Shown piece after piece: positions 42,704-50,781 of a stretch of 64,000 nucleotides of DNA (position 1 is its first letter; every line of letters starts with the position of its first letter). The notes below the pieces were generated by a model, which was given only the letters and a program-made list of their open reading frames with translations, made no database searches and was not told the origin of the DNA. The stretch comes from Candidatus Aminicenantota bacterium (GTDB taxonomy: Bacteria > Acidobacteriota > Aminicenantia > JAMOAD01): NCBI GenBank assembly GCA_027061995.1, contig JAMOUT010000075.1, forward strand, positions 1 through 64,000. The letters are read 5' to 3'. The position numbers were made by a program, and so were the translations under genes.

Positions 42704-43960
42704 CTATTTCAATTTGAACACATGGATAATGGGTTTATCCTTATCAACATAAGGTTCCGCAATATAAAGATATCCCCTATCTCTATCAAAAGCAACAGCT
42801 CCCAAATGATCTTTTTGCTGATTGGAATTTATATGAAAAAGATATTTATCTATGTTCAAACTTGTGTATGGCTGAGGTTCATAAGGTTTAGACCTTCCTT
42901 CTATGACCTTTTTAAAATCATCGGGATCATAAAACAGGATAATGCCGTCAAGATAGGTTGACCACCAACCTCTATTATCACATTCAAGACAGGGTCCATC
43001 CTGATTCCCGTACCAGCACTCACCTCTCCCCTTTGTTCCAACAAAAACAACGGCAGCTTTATCTCCCTTGGTCAACCATACGGCTCCCTGCCATTCATCC
43101 GAATTATGATAATTTTTCATCTTGTGTTGAGTTTGATCAAGATCCTCTGTTGAAGTATATTTTAAAAGAGTTTTAAAATTGAGTTTTGTCCCGTTTGAGG
43201 GGGGATTACCCTGTTTCCAGGGGGCGACGGCAAAGAGAGAAGGTCCTTGTCCCGACCACCCTCCGTCTCTGAATCTTCCTGTGGCAAGCTGATAACCATC
43301 TATATATTCATCAGCCCAATTTTTCGGAATTTCAAACATATAATCATTAGTGCAATATTCATGATGAGGTGTATCAATATACCAATTACCCGCTTTTTTT
43401 GGATTTGATAAATCAAGTTCACACCGGCCGTGAGTTAGATCGGAAGGTTCCTGATAATGTTGTCCGATACAGAAATAGAGTTTTGCCGAATTTTGATTTT
43501 CCTGCTTGGGAAGATATGTAATGCCCACTCTCGGAATCTCATAATTTGAGATATTAAGGATATCCTTGAATTTCTGTATTGTTTTTGCTCTCGGTAATTC
43601 GGAAAGAACCTTATTTTTTGAAATAACGGGTTTTGGAATACTTATTTCCGATATTCTATATTCCCAAGCATGTCCTGTTCCATAAAGGGAACCCGGGTAT
43701 CCGTCATTTTCTCCGTTTTTATCCCCTTCGGGACAATAAGTAAGAGCAAATCCTCCCCATTCCCAACTGTTAACTATCTCTCCTGTTCCATCAGGCAATC
43801 TGAATGCTCCCATATACTCCAAATCGGAAGGTTGTATCAGTTGAGTGGGGATAGGGATGTTACTATTATTCGTATCTTCATCATTACCATTTTCAGTAGC
43901 TTTATTGCAATTGAACGCTAATAAAATTAAAAACAAAAATAATATAAAATATTTTTTCAT
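42704..43960 (-). CDS. Putative lipoprotein of unknown function within the array
   Basis: This 418-residue protein has a signal sequence ending LLAFNC, so Cys18 could be lipidated, although Asn at -1 is unusual for a lipobox. A low-complexity Asn/Asp linker follows. The mature part is rich in Trp, Gly and aromatic residues (SWEWGGFALTYCPEGDKNG, RFRDGGWSGQGPSLFAVAPW, GAVAFDRDRGYLYIAEPY). The last of these resembles a propeller blade repeat, but no family is recognised. It has no Kre9-like module and no -24/-12 element. It starts 60 bp after member 6, beyond a hairpin, and lacks a good ribosome-binding site. It may depend on read-through from member 6. Confidence 0.65.
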   Translation of the reverse strand: MKKYFILFLFLILLAFNCNKATENGNDEDTNNSNIPIPTQLIQPSDLEYMGAFRLPDGTGEIVNSWEWGGFALTYCPEGDKNGENDGYPGSLYGTGHAWEYRISEISIPKPVISKNKVLSELPRAKTIQKFKDILNISNYEIPRVGITYLPKQENQNSAKLYFCIGQHYQEPSDLTHGRCELDLSNPKKAGNWYIDTPHHEYCTNDYMFEIPKNWADEYIDGYQLATGRFRDGGWSGQGPSLFAVAPWKQGNPPSNGTKLNFKTLLKYTSTEDLDQTQHKMKNYHNSDEWQGAVWLTKGDKAAVVFVGTKGRGECWYGNQDGPCLECDNRGWWSTYLDGIILFYDPDDFKKVIEGRSKPYEPQPYTSLNIDKYLFHINSNQQKDHLGAVAFDRDRGYLYIAEPYVDKDKPIIHVFKLK

Positions 43961-43972
43961 TTTAAATAACCC

Positions 43973-44001
43973 AAAGCGGGAGAGTTTTACTCTCCCGCTT
44001 T
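43973..44001 (-). terminator. Hairpin after array member 6
   Basis: The stem AAAGCGGGAGAG/CTCTCCCGCTTT (43973-43984 and 43990-44001) has a 5-base loop. On the minus strand it is followed by GGGTTATTT rather than a pure T-run, so termination may be partial and allow read-through into the lipoprotein gene. Confidence 0.65.
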
Positions 44002-44019
44002 ATTTATTATATACAGATA

Positions 44020-45444
44020 TCAGAACAAACGAACGCCTACTCTATAGCGATTATTCTCCTTATCAGATTCGCATCTTGTAATTCTACTTGTGATGGTTAT
44101 ATACATAGTATAGTGTCCCGCTTTTAATCTGGGATGAACAGAATGTTTTTTGCTCGGGTGACCGAATATTTTATTAAAGCTTATCACTTTTTCTTCATTA
44201 CGATCAAACTTGAATGGCCCATAAGTTCCATTGGCACCTTCTATTTCTTGAAAACCACCCTTATAAAGTTCCCATTTTACAAATACATTATACAAAGATG
44301 AATAACCGGAACCTCCTGCTTTGGCATGAATTTTAAATTTCACTCGCCAGCGATGGGAAGGTCTTCCGTAAACTTTTTTAATTTTAAAATCACTTATTCT
44401 GGTAATCATCAAATCTGCATCAGTTACATATATTTTCTTAATTAGTTTATTGTTTCTTTCATCTGTTTCAGTAATTTCGTTCTCAGGATCAACTTGTATA
44501 TAAACGCTTGTTCCGCAAAGATTAACGCCTTCCAAATCCGAGCGATGAACAAGGCATATGTTAAGTTGACTGTTAGCGTTTAATCGGATATTATCCTTAT
44601 TTATATTAAAACGCCTCATAGGCTGATTGTCGGGAATAACTAAAACGCGATACTTAAAAGGTCCATTATAAGCGCTATAATAATTTTTTATATTAGCTCC
44701 GATACATCCGTCAAAAGATCTTGAGAAAAAGATATCTTTCACTTCGAAATCGCGCATAATTCTAAGGTTGTGCCCCAGATAATCTCCAAGGGTACTGCTT
44801 GCTATATTAAAAATTTCGCTATCATCATATACGGCATTATCCATTGTCTTTACCCTTACTACATACTGTCCATTAGGTACACTTGAAGGAATACTCCATG
44901 AATACGAACCATTATTTGCTGTCGGTCTTACTATTATTGTCTCAAGAGTTTCTCCATCAGTATGGTAAAGCGTTATCTTTACCTGACTATCCATTGCTCC
45001 TGTCTTAGTCCATCTTATCGTATAAGAATGACTGTCTCCTTTATACCATGTTTCTCTACTAGGAGAGGTTACATTTATTGATGCTGCGGGCGCATTGGCG
45101 ATAGTAAAAACAGCACTTTCTCCGTAAACGGCATTATCCATAGTTTTTACTCTTACTACATACTGACCTGCATGAACGCTTGTCGGAATACTCCATGAAT
45201 ACGAACCATTATTTGCTGTTGGTCTTACTATTATTGTCTCAAGAGTTTCTCTGTCAGTATGGTAAAGAGTTATCTTTACCTGACTATCCATTGCTCCTGT
45301 CTTAGTCCATCTTATCGTATAAGAATGACTGTCTCCTTTATACCATGTTTCTCCCGAATGTGGGGAAGTTACTGTTATTGTCTGTGAAAAACATAGTACC
45401 CCCATAATCATTACTACAAAAAACAAAAATAATTTTTTCTTCAT
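44020..45444 (-). CDS. Secreted Kre9/KNH-like module protein with CARDB-like C-terminus (array member 6)
   Basis: This 474-residue protein has a signal peptide (1-20) and two closely similar modules (about 21-113 and 117-208). They repeat in DNA with a period of about 297 bp, and both contain WYKGDSHSYTIRWTKTGAMD. The C-terminal 265 residues hold two CARDB-like stretches, with VDPENEITETDERNNKLIKK and a final SDKENNRYRVGVRLF that matches the E-x-NN end motif of CARDB. The ATG follows AAAGGAGG. The modules are more diverged from members 1-3 and 5 than those are from each other. Confidence 0.85.
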   Translation of the reverse strand: MKKKLFLFFVVMIMGVLCFSQTITVTSPHSGETWYKGDSHSYTIRWTKTGAMDSQVKITLYHTDRETLETIIVRPTANNGSYSWSIPTSVHAGQYVVRVKTMDNAVYGESAVFTIANAPAASINVTSPSRETWYKGDSHSYTIRWTKTGAMDSQVKITLYHTDGETLETIIVRPTANNGSYSWSIPSSVPNGQYVVRVKTMDNAVYDDSEIFNIASSTLGDYLGHNLRIMRDFEVKDIFFSRSFDGCIGANIKNYYSAYNGPFKYRVLVIPDNQPMRRFNINKDNIRLNANSQLNICLVHRSDLEGVNLCGTSVYIQVDPENEITETDERNNKLIKKIYVTDADLMITRISDFKIKKVYGRPSHRWRVKFKIHAKAGGSGYSSLYNVFVKWELYKGGFQEIEGANGTYGPFKFDRNEEKVISFNKIFGHPSKKHSVHPRLKAGHYTMYITITSRITRCESDKENNRYRVGVRLF

Positions 45445-45482
45445 GATCTTTTACCTCCTTTATTTGTTAATATAATAACCTT

Positions 45483-45499
45483 ATCAAATTCTATGCCAC
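45483..45499 (-). promoter_or_regulatory. Sigma-54-like promoter of array member 6
   Basis: On the minus strand: GTGGCAT, AGAAT, TTGAT. The GG-N10-G spacing is kept, and the -12 element lies about 40 bases before the ATG. Confidence 0.6.
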
Positions 45500-45574
45500 A
45501 ATCTCTTTTGCGATAAAAAAGCTTAATTCTATTCTTTCTTCAGGAAAACAACTTTTTCATTTTTTTATAATTTC

Positions 45575-45606
45575 GACATTATTGTTATATTAACAACGAA
45601 ATTGTT
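45575..45606 (-). promoter_or_regulatory. Paired upstream activator-like palindromes of array member 6
   Basis: GACATTATTGTT (45575-45586) and the inverted repeat AACAA-N5-TTGTT (45592-45606) lie about 96 and 114 bp upstream of the -12 element. Confidence 0.5.
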
Positions 45607-46077
45607 AAGCTTTTCAATTAAATTCTTTTATTTCGAAACAGTACTATAAGCTTATAATCAGAGTTATCAATTTTATTCTATATAAATCTGTTGAAAGAGA
45701 AAAAGCGACACCTCATATATATTCACTTATATTAATTATTCCTTTAGTATTAGTTAGCAAAACTTTAACTCCCTTATAGTCGAACAATTTTAACCGGAGT
45801 AATCTTATCTTCCCTTTTTTATCAATCTTAGGGATATTGTTTTCCTGCTTTTTACTCAAAAAAATATTATTCTTTATTATTAGTCGGTAATTTAGTTATA
45901 CAATTAACAAAACGGTCAAATCCTTTTAAATATTCTTTATTATATTAAAGGGTGTTACATATAAATTTTTTAACATGGTTAATTATTGCAGGCTCACAAT
46001 GATTTTAAAAAACTGTGATAAAAATACAAATATTTTTGAGCCTACTTAAATATATTTTTTTTAAACATTAAAATTAA
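45607..46077. other. Non-coding AT-rich stretch
   Basis: No open frame, hairpin or recognisable signal is supported here. It lies between the regulatory region of member 6 and a short coding relic. Confidence 0.5.
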
Positions 46078-46200
46078 CTATAATTCAATCTTAATTGTAT
46101 TAACTGCGGGAGCAAAACGAATTTTACTTTCCAAAACCCCTGTTTTAGCAATTACAATAAGTTTAGGACATACTCTTTTATGGATACCGAAAAATAATTT
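46078..46200 (-). pseudogene. Short relic of a coding sequence
   Basis: The minus-strand frame reads KLFFGIHKRV, then PKLIVIAKTGVLESKIRFAP and VNTIKIEL, then a stop at 46078-46080. The alternating hydrophobic pattern is protein-like, but the frame is closed upstream after 40 codons and no start or promoter is visible. It could be the last strands of a lost secreted beta-protein. The family is not recognised. Confidence 0.35.
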
Positions 46201-46379
46201 TTATGTGCTTAATTTAATTTCCCCTTTACAAATATTAGCACAATGATTTGATTTGTCTGTTTCCAATCGAATATCTTTTCCCTTTTTATCTTTACTCTTA
46301 TTTTTTATTTTTTACCGCATTTTCTTCTCTTTCTCATTCTTTAAACATTATTAAAAACAAACTATTTCACTTCCCCTTA

Positions 46380-47408
46380 TTAATTATCAGAACCTGAGTT
46401 AAATTTTGTTTTATTTATAATTGTTTTCTTTGTCTTTATCTTTTTTAAAGGAGATACCGATAGCTTTGTAATAGTAAAAACTCCGCTATCATCAGAATAT
46501 TTACCATCCTTTGTTCTTATCCTGATAAAATATTTACCCGAGGGAATAGTTGCGGGAATCTTCCACTTATAATCTTTTGCACTGGTTGGATATCGTCTTG
46601 TTATAATAGTTTGCAATTTTTTATTATCCGCTCTGTAAAGAGAAAGCTCAATGTAAGGATCAAGCTTTGACAATGACATTGTAAACCATCCGATATCATA
46701 TTTCAGACCTTGATACCATTTAAAGCCTTTTTCAGGGGTTTGTAATTTTAAGGTAGGTGGAATATCAAGTATATAAAAAACATCACTGAAAGCAGAGACT
46801 CTCCCATCCGTGGTTATTACTTTAACAACATACTGTCCTTCAGGTATTGAAGAAGAAATATTCCATCTATAATTACCACTGTTCCGCACTCTTCTTGCAA
46901 TTTCGGTTTGTAAAGTTCTTTTATCAGGCTTAAATAAAAATATGTTCACATATCTGTCCATGGAAAACAAACGCATCCAGGCTATGTCAAGCACATCCAA
47001 TCCTTTATAAAATTTTTGATTTTTATAAGGAGCTTGAATAGCTATGGCAGGTGCAGGCTCTTTAACAGTAAAGTATCCGCTGTTCCCTGAAACAGCAGTA
47101 TTAGTCCCTACTATTTTTATATAATAGGAGCCCGGTTTTAAATTTGTCGGAACTAACCATTTGTAATTTCCATTATTAAAAACATTATTTCCTATGTCCA
47201 GCACTTTCCCTTGTTTATCACACAAATAGATATTAATATGAGAAATAATGTGTTTTTTAATTGTCATTTTCCATTTTACCGGAACATATGATTCCCAAGT
47301 CCAAACACTTCCTGATTTGGGAGAAACCACATTAATTCTACCCGCAGAATAGAGCACACTTCCTAACACAAAGAGGACCAACAAACTTACAAAAATTTTT
47401 TTGTTCAT
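46380..47408 (-). CDS. Secreted protein of three Kre9/KNH-like modules (array member 7)
   Basis: This 342-residue protein has a signal peptide (1-20) and three diverged modules (about 21-115, 118-212 and 216-312). Each has the W-Y/F-x-G-L, I-x-W, I-x-LY/LF, G-N/D-Y-x-W-x-I-P and G-x-Y-x-I/V-K/R pattern. A short Lys/Thr-rich tail follows and no extra domain. It is the simplest form of the family. The ATG follows AGGAGG closely. The -12 element is only about 25 bases before the ATG, so the leader would be short. Confidence 0.82.
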   Translation of the reverse strand: MNKKIFVSLLVLFVLGSVLYSAGRINVVSPKSGSVWTWESYVPVKWKMTIKKHIISHINIYLCDKQGKVLDIGNNVFNNGNYKWLVPTNLKPGSYYIKIVGTNTAVSGNSGYFTVKEPAPAIAIQAPYKNQKFYKGLDVLDIAWMRLFSMDRYVNIFLFKPDKRTLQTEIARRVRNSGNYRWNISSSIPEGQYVVKVITTDGRVSAFSDVFYILDIPPTLKLQTPEKGFKWYQGLKYDIGWFTMSLSKLDPYIELSLYRADNKKLQTIITRRYPTSAKDYKWKIPATIPSGKYFIRIRTKDGKYSDDSGVFTITKLSVSPLKKIKTKKTIINKTKFNSGSDN

Positions 47409-47430
47409 TTTAACCTCCTAATAAAAAGCT

Positions 47431-47447
47431 ATCAAATACCATGCCAA
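47431..47447 (-). promoter_or_regulatory. Sigma-54-like promoter of array member 7
   Basis: On the minus strand: TTGGCAT, GGTAT, TTGAT, with GG-N10-G spacing. Confidence 0.6.
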
Positions 47448-47528
47448 AAAAAGATACCTCTCCATAAATAAATTTATTGTTTTTACTATTACTTTCTTTC
47501 AGGGCAATCTTTACCTCAAGTATCTATC

Positions 47529-47560
47529 GCCATTTATGTCGATATGCATACATTTTTGTC
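47529..47560 (-). promoter_or_regulatory. Paired upstream activator-like sites of array member 7
   Basis: GCCATTTATGTC (47529-47540) and TACATTTTTGTC (47549-47560) have centres exactly 20 bp apart, about 102 and 122 bp upstream of the -12 element. Both keep the TGTC arm and have lost part of the other. Confidence 0.5.
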
Positions 47561-47773
47561 AATTTTAAAAGTTCAATTACTTCTTAACTGATTTTCAAAA
47601 TATTCTTAATTTCCTGTCCACACTTTAAGAAAATGCGTCTTTTGGATTATATAAATTTAAAAAAAGAAAATTAATCTATGGCTTGCTGCTACTACCATTA
47701 AGTTTTTTATTTTTAAAATATTGGATTTATTGCTTTCTCTTGCACTATTATAAAGGTAAACTTTCATTTAAAT

Positions 47774-47974
47774 TCATACATCTTTCAGTGAATGGAACCA
47801 TGGAGTTCTCTTACAAAATGAATCTTTCCAGACCCCGGAAGGAGTAAGTATATCATGGTGAGTCATTCCTTTTGTCCGTATATAGAATCTTAATTTTGCA
47901 GCATCGGATATTTTTGTTCCTATATTTCTAATTCCCACAAAAATATTACTTCTAAAAAAGGTTCCTATACTTTC
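47774..47974 (-). pseudogene. Remnant of a CARDB-type array member
   Basis: The minus-strand frame reads SNIFVGIRNIGTKISDAAKL, then RFYIRTKGMTHHDIL and on to a stop at 47774-47776 (66 codons). The phrase V-G-I-R-N-I-G-T with A-A-K-L-R-F-Y is the core of a CARDB domain (V-x-V-K-N-I-G). There is no start codon, signal peptide or Kre9-like module. A -24/-12-like element lies only 18 bp upstream, so the 5' part of the gene has been deleted while its promoter and activator sites remain. Confidence 0.6.
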
Positions 47975-47991
47975 TTAAATTAAATTTGTTT

Positions 47992-48007
47992 TCAAAATAT
48001 CATGCCA
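47992..48007 (-). promoter_or_regulatory. Sigma-54-like element left upstream of the CARDB remnant
   Basis: On the minus strand: TGGCAT, GATAT, TTTGA. The -24 half matches the intact copies; the -12 half is shifted by one base and is probably inactive or weak. Confidence 0.4.
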
Positions 48008-48076
48008 TAATAATTCTGTATCATAAAAAGTTATTAATATTTACTAATAGAGCAATGAACCATCATCATGTAACAC

Positions 48077-48107
48077 GACAATATTGTCGTTCAGGGAACA
48101 AAATTGT
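48077..48107 (-). promoter_or_regulatory. Paired upstream activator-like palindromes without an intact gene
   Basis: GACAATATTGTC (48077-48088, perfect, extended to 14 bp by flanking C and G) and ACAAAATTGT (48098-48107) have centres exactly 20 bp apart. They lie about 89 and 109 bp upstream of the relic -12 element. Confidence 0.6.
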
Positions 48108-48137
48108 AAGCAAATTGATTAACAAAAAACCATGTTT

Positions 48138-48593
48138 TTAACTCTGAACTTTATCTCTCTTTTTACTTTTTCTCACAAGATACAACCCTATGATAATAAC
48201 AAATATCACTATGGTATTTGTTGCAATCTCTTTTATGTATAAATCCATGGAATCGGGGGTAATATTTTCTATAGGTTTTGCGGATAAAATTAAAATTTTT
48301 CTGACACTTGATATTATCCCTATAATTAAAAAGGGCTCCACATTAATATTCTTTGTTTTAAGATAATCATAAATAAGCCACAGAACTTCGAGAATAATCA
48401 TTGCAAGAAGAAGTTCATGCAAAATAATCACGGAACTTTCAATTAAATCTTTCGTTTCCACATATTTGTTTATCCCTTTTATAATGGAATGAATAACAAC
48501 CGCAAAAGCGGTAATCAGAAGAACAAAAGCTATAAAAACATGGATATAATCATCAATTTTTTCAAGAAAACTAACAATCTTTTTTGAAAGCAT
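48138..48593 (-). CDS. PsiE-family (phosphate-starvation-inducible E) membrane protein
   Basis: This protein of about 151 residues has four hydrophobic helices. The family motif VEPFLIIGIISSVRKILIL lies between helices three and four, and EVLWLIYDYLKTKNINVEPF just before it. The role of PsiE proteins is not settled. The start is uncertain: ATG at 48593 is used, while a TTG at 48620 would add nine residues; neither has a ribosome-binding site. It is divergent from typA. Confidence 0.75.
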   Translation of the reverse strand: MLSKKIVSFLEKIDDYIHVFIAFVLLITAFAVVIHSIIKGINKYVETKDLIESSVIILHELLLAMIILEVLWLIYDYLKTKNINVEPFLIIGIISSVRKILILSAKPIENITPDSMDLYIKEIATNTIVIFVIIIGLYLVRKSKKRDKVQS

Positions 48594-48692
48594 ATTTTTT
48601 AATAACAAATTAAGAAACAAATGTCAAATAAGCGAACTATTTTCTTCCATATTACTTGTTCTGATAATTAACAACCGTCTTTTTTGATATTC

Positions 48693-48715
48693 TGTCCCTG
48701 TAAATTTCAGGGACA
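48693..48715. other. Small inverted repeat between psiE-like and typA genes
   Basis: TGTCCCTG and CAGGGACA form a perfect 8-bp stem with a 7-base loop. There is no T-run on either side. It could be an operator or a leader hairpin. Its function is unknown. Confidence 0.35.
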
Positions 48716-48755
48716 AAAGTGAACTTATTTAATTTTATAATATTTATCAGGTTTA

Positions 48756-48764
48756 TGTTATAAT
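48756..48764 (+). promoter_or_regulatory. Extended -10 promoter of typA
   Basis: TGTTATAAT is an extended -10 element. No clear -35 is seen at the usual distance. A GGAGAAGGG ribosome-binding site follows, before the ATG at 48837. Confidence 0.45.
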
Positions 48765-48836
48765 ATCACTTTTATGAAATACGGATATTTTCTATCATAT
48801 AATTAAAATATAAAAAATCGGAGAAGGGAAATCATT

Positions 48837-50654
48837 ATGAAAAAAATTAGGAATATTGCAATTATCGCACATGTTGATCATGGAAAGACAACTTTGATTG
48901 ATGCGATTTTAAAACAAACGGGTGTTTTCAGACAGAATCAGAAGATTGAAGAGAGGGTAATGGATTCAAATACTCTTGAAAAGGAGAGGGGGATAACGAT
49001 TTTTTCAAAAAACGCATCATTTTTTTATAAAGATTATAAGATAAATATTGTGGATACTCCCGGGCATGCTGATTTTGGCGGAGAGGTTCAAAGAATCCTG
49101 AATATGGTGGATTCAGTTTTATTATTGGTAGATGCTTTTGAGGGTCCGATGCCTCAGACAAAATATGTTCTGAAAAAATCTCTTGAAAAAGGGTTGAATC
49201 CCATTGTTGTGATAAATAAGATTGACAGAGTTAATGCAAAACCCGAGGAGGTTTTGGATGCTGTTCTTGATCTGTTTATAGAATTAAATGCAAATGATAA
49301 TCAACTTGATTTTCCCGTTGTTTATGCCACTGCAAAGGATGGAATAGCAAAATATGAGCTTTCCGATTCAAACAATGACTTAACTCCGCTCTTTGAAACA
49401 ATAATATCCAATGTAAAGGAACCGGAAGGAGATGTTAATAAACCTCTTCAACTCTTAATTTCAACTATCGGATATGATAATTACATAGGTAAAATAGGGA
49501 CGGGGAAAATTATAAACGGTAAAGTAAAAAAGGGGGAAGAGGTATTACTTATCAATAAAAAAGAGGAAAAACTATTATTTAAAATTTCGGAAGTTTTTAC
49601 TTATAGCGGAATAAAAAGGGTGAGCATAAAGGAGGCTCATGCGGGAGACATTGTATCCATAGCAGGGACAAATTCAATAGATATAGGAAACAGTATAACG
49701 GACAAAGAACACCCTGTCTTATTGCCCTCCATTGATATTGATGAACCGACAATGGCGATGACCTTTATGGTAAATGATTCCCCGTTTGCGGGTAAAGACG
49801 GGAAATATATCTCATCAAGACAAATCCTTGAAAGGCTTGAAAGGGAGCTTTTATCAAATGTAAGCTTAAAACTTGAAGAAACGGAATCAAAAGGGGCTTT
49901 TATTCTGAAAGGGAGAGGAACACTGCAATTGTCAATATTAATTGAAAATATGAGAAGAGAGGGATATGAATTTCAAGTTTCAAAACCGAAAGTGATTTAT
50001 AAAAATATAGACGGAAAACAGTATGAACCTATGGAACTTGCGGTTATAGATGTCGCCGAGGAGTATTCGGGCGTTGTTATCGAAATGTTCGGATTAAGAA
50101 AAGGGGAGCTTCAAAATATGATTCATTATAACAATGGTTATATAAGGCTGGAGTTTAAAATTCCGGCGAGAGGTCTTATTGGGTTAAACGGAGAATTTTT
50201 AACGGCAACAAGAGGAACCGGAATATTAAATCATACTTTTCTTAAATATGAACCGGACAAAGGGGAGATAAACAAGAATCAAAAAGGGGTTCTTGTATCA
50301 TTGACAGCCGGAACATCGGTGGCTTATGCCCTGTTTAATCTTCAAGCAAGGGGAACTATGTTTATAAATCCGGGAGTGGCTGTTTATCCGGGTTTGATAA
50401 TAGGGGAACATAGTAAAGATAATGATTTAACCGTTAATGTGTGTAAAACAAAAAAGCTGACTAATATGAGAGCCGCAGGCTCCGATGATGCCATTAAGCT
50501 TAATCCCCCGAAAAGATTTACTTTAGAGCAAGCTCTTGAATATATAGAAGATGATGAGCTTTTGGAGATAACACCAAAAAATATCAGAATGAGAAAAAAA
50601 ATATTGGATGCGAATAAGAGGAAAAAAAACATTAGATTTGAAAAAGCGGTGTAA
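48837..50654 (+). CDS. typA: Ribosome-associated GTPase TypA/BipA
   Basis: This 605-residue protein has the full translational GTPase layout. G1 is AHVDHGKTTLIDAIL, followed by ERGITIFSKNASF (switch I), VDTPGHADFGGEV (G3) and VINKIDR (G4). The EF-G-like domains III and V and the TypA-specific C-terminal domain follow (RGLIGLNGEFLTATRGTG, NVCKTKKLTNMRAAGSDDA, TLEQALEYIEDDELLEITP). It helps 50S subunit assembly and translation under stress. It stands alone, divergent from the PsiE-like gene. Confidence 0.97.
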   Translation: MKKIRNIAIIAHVDHGKTTLIDAILKQTGVFRQNQKIEERVMDSNTLEKERGITIFSKNASFFYKDYKINIVDTPGHADFGGEVQRILNMVDSVLLLVDAFEGPMPQTKYVLKKSLEKGLNPIVVINKIDRVNAKPEEVLDAVLDLFIELNANDNQLDFPVVYATAKDGIAKYELSDSNNDLTPLFETIISNVKEPEGDVNKPLQLLISTIGYDNYIGKIGTGKIINGKVKKGEEVLLINKKEEKLLFKISEVFTYSGIKRVSIKEAHAGDIVSIAGTNSIDIGNSITDKEHPVLLPSIDIDEPTMAMTFMVNDSPFAGKDGKYISSRQILERLERELLSNVSLKLEETESKGAFILKGRGTLQLSILIENMRREGYEFQVSKPKVIYKNIDGKQYEPMELAVIDVAEEYSGVVIEMFGLRKGELQNMIHYNNGYIRLEFKIPARGLIGLNGEFLTATRGTGILNHTFLKYEPDKGEINKNQKGVLVSLTAGTSVAYALFNLQARGTMFINPGVAVYPGLIIGEHSKDNDLTVNVCKTKKLTNMRAAGSDDAIKLNPPKRFTLEQALEYIEDDELLEITPKNIRMRKKILDANKRKKNIRFEKAV

Positions 50655-50781
50655 ACACGCTTGATCTGTTTATTCCAAATATATTAACAATATATCTATT
50701 ATTATTTTCATTAAAAAATTTTAAAAAGGCTTCTTTAAAAAACAATTAAATAGTGATAATATTATTAATGTAGGAGGAGAT

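Noticed and set aside
33000-45400. Strong repetition that might be taken for a CRISPR or satellite array
   Set aside because: The repeated units are about 290 bp, in frame, and encode protein modules with signal peptides. There are no short repeats with unique spacers.
32745-47408. PEP-CTERM or other sorting signal at the C-termini of the array proteins
   Set aside because: None of the seven proteins ends in a hydrophobic helix followed by basic residues, and no PEP motif or exosortase gene is present in the window.
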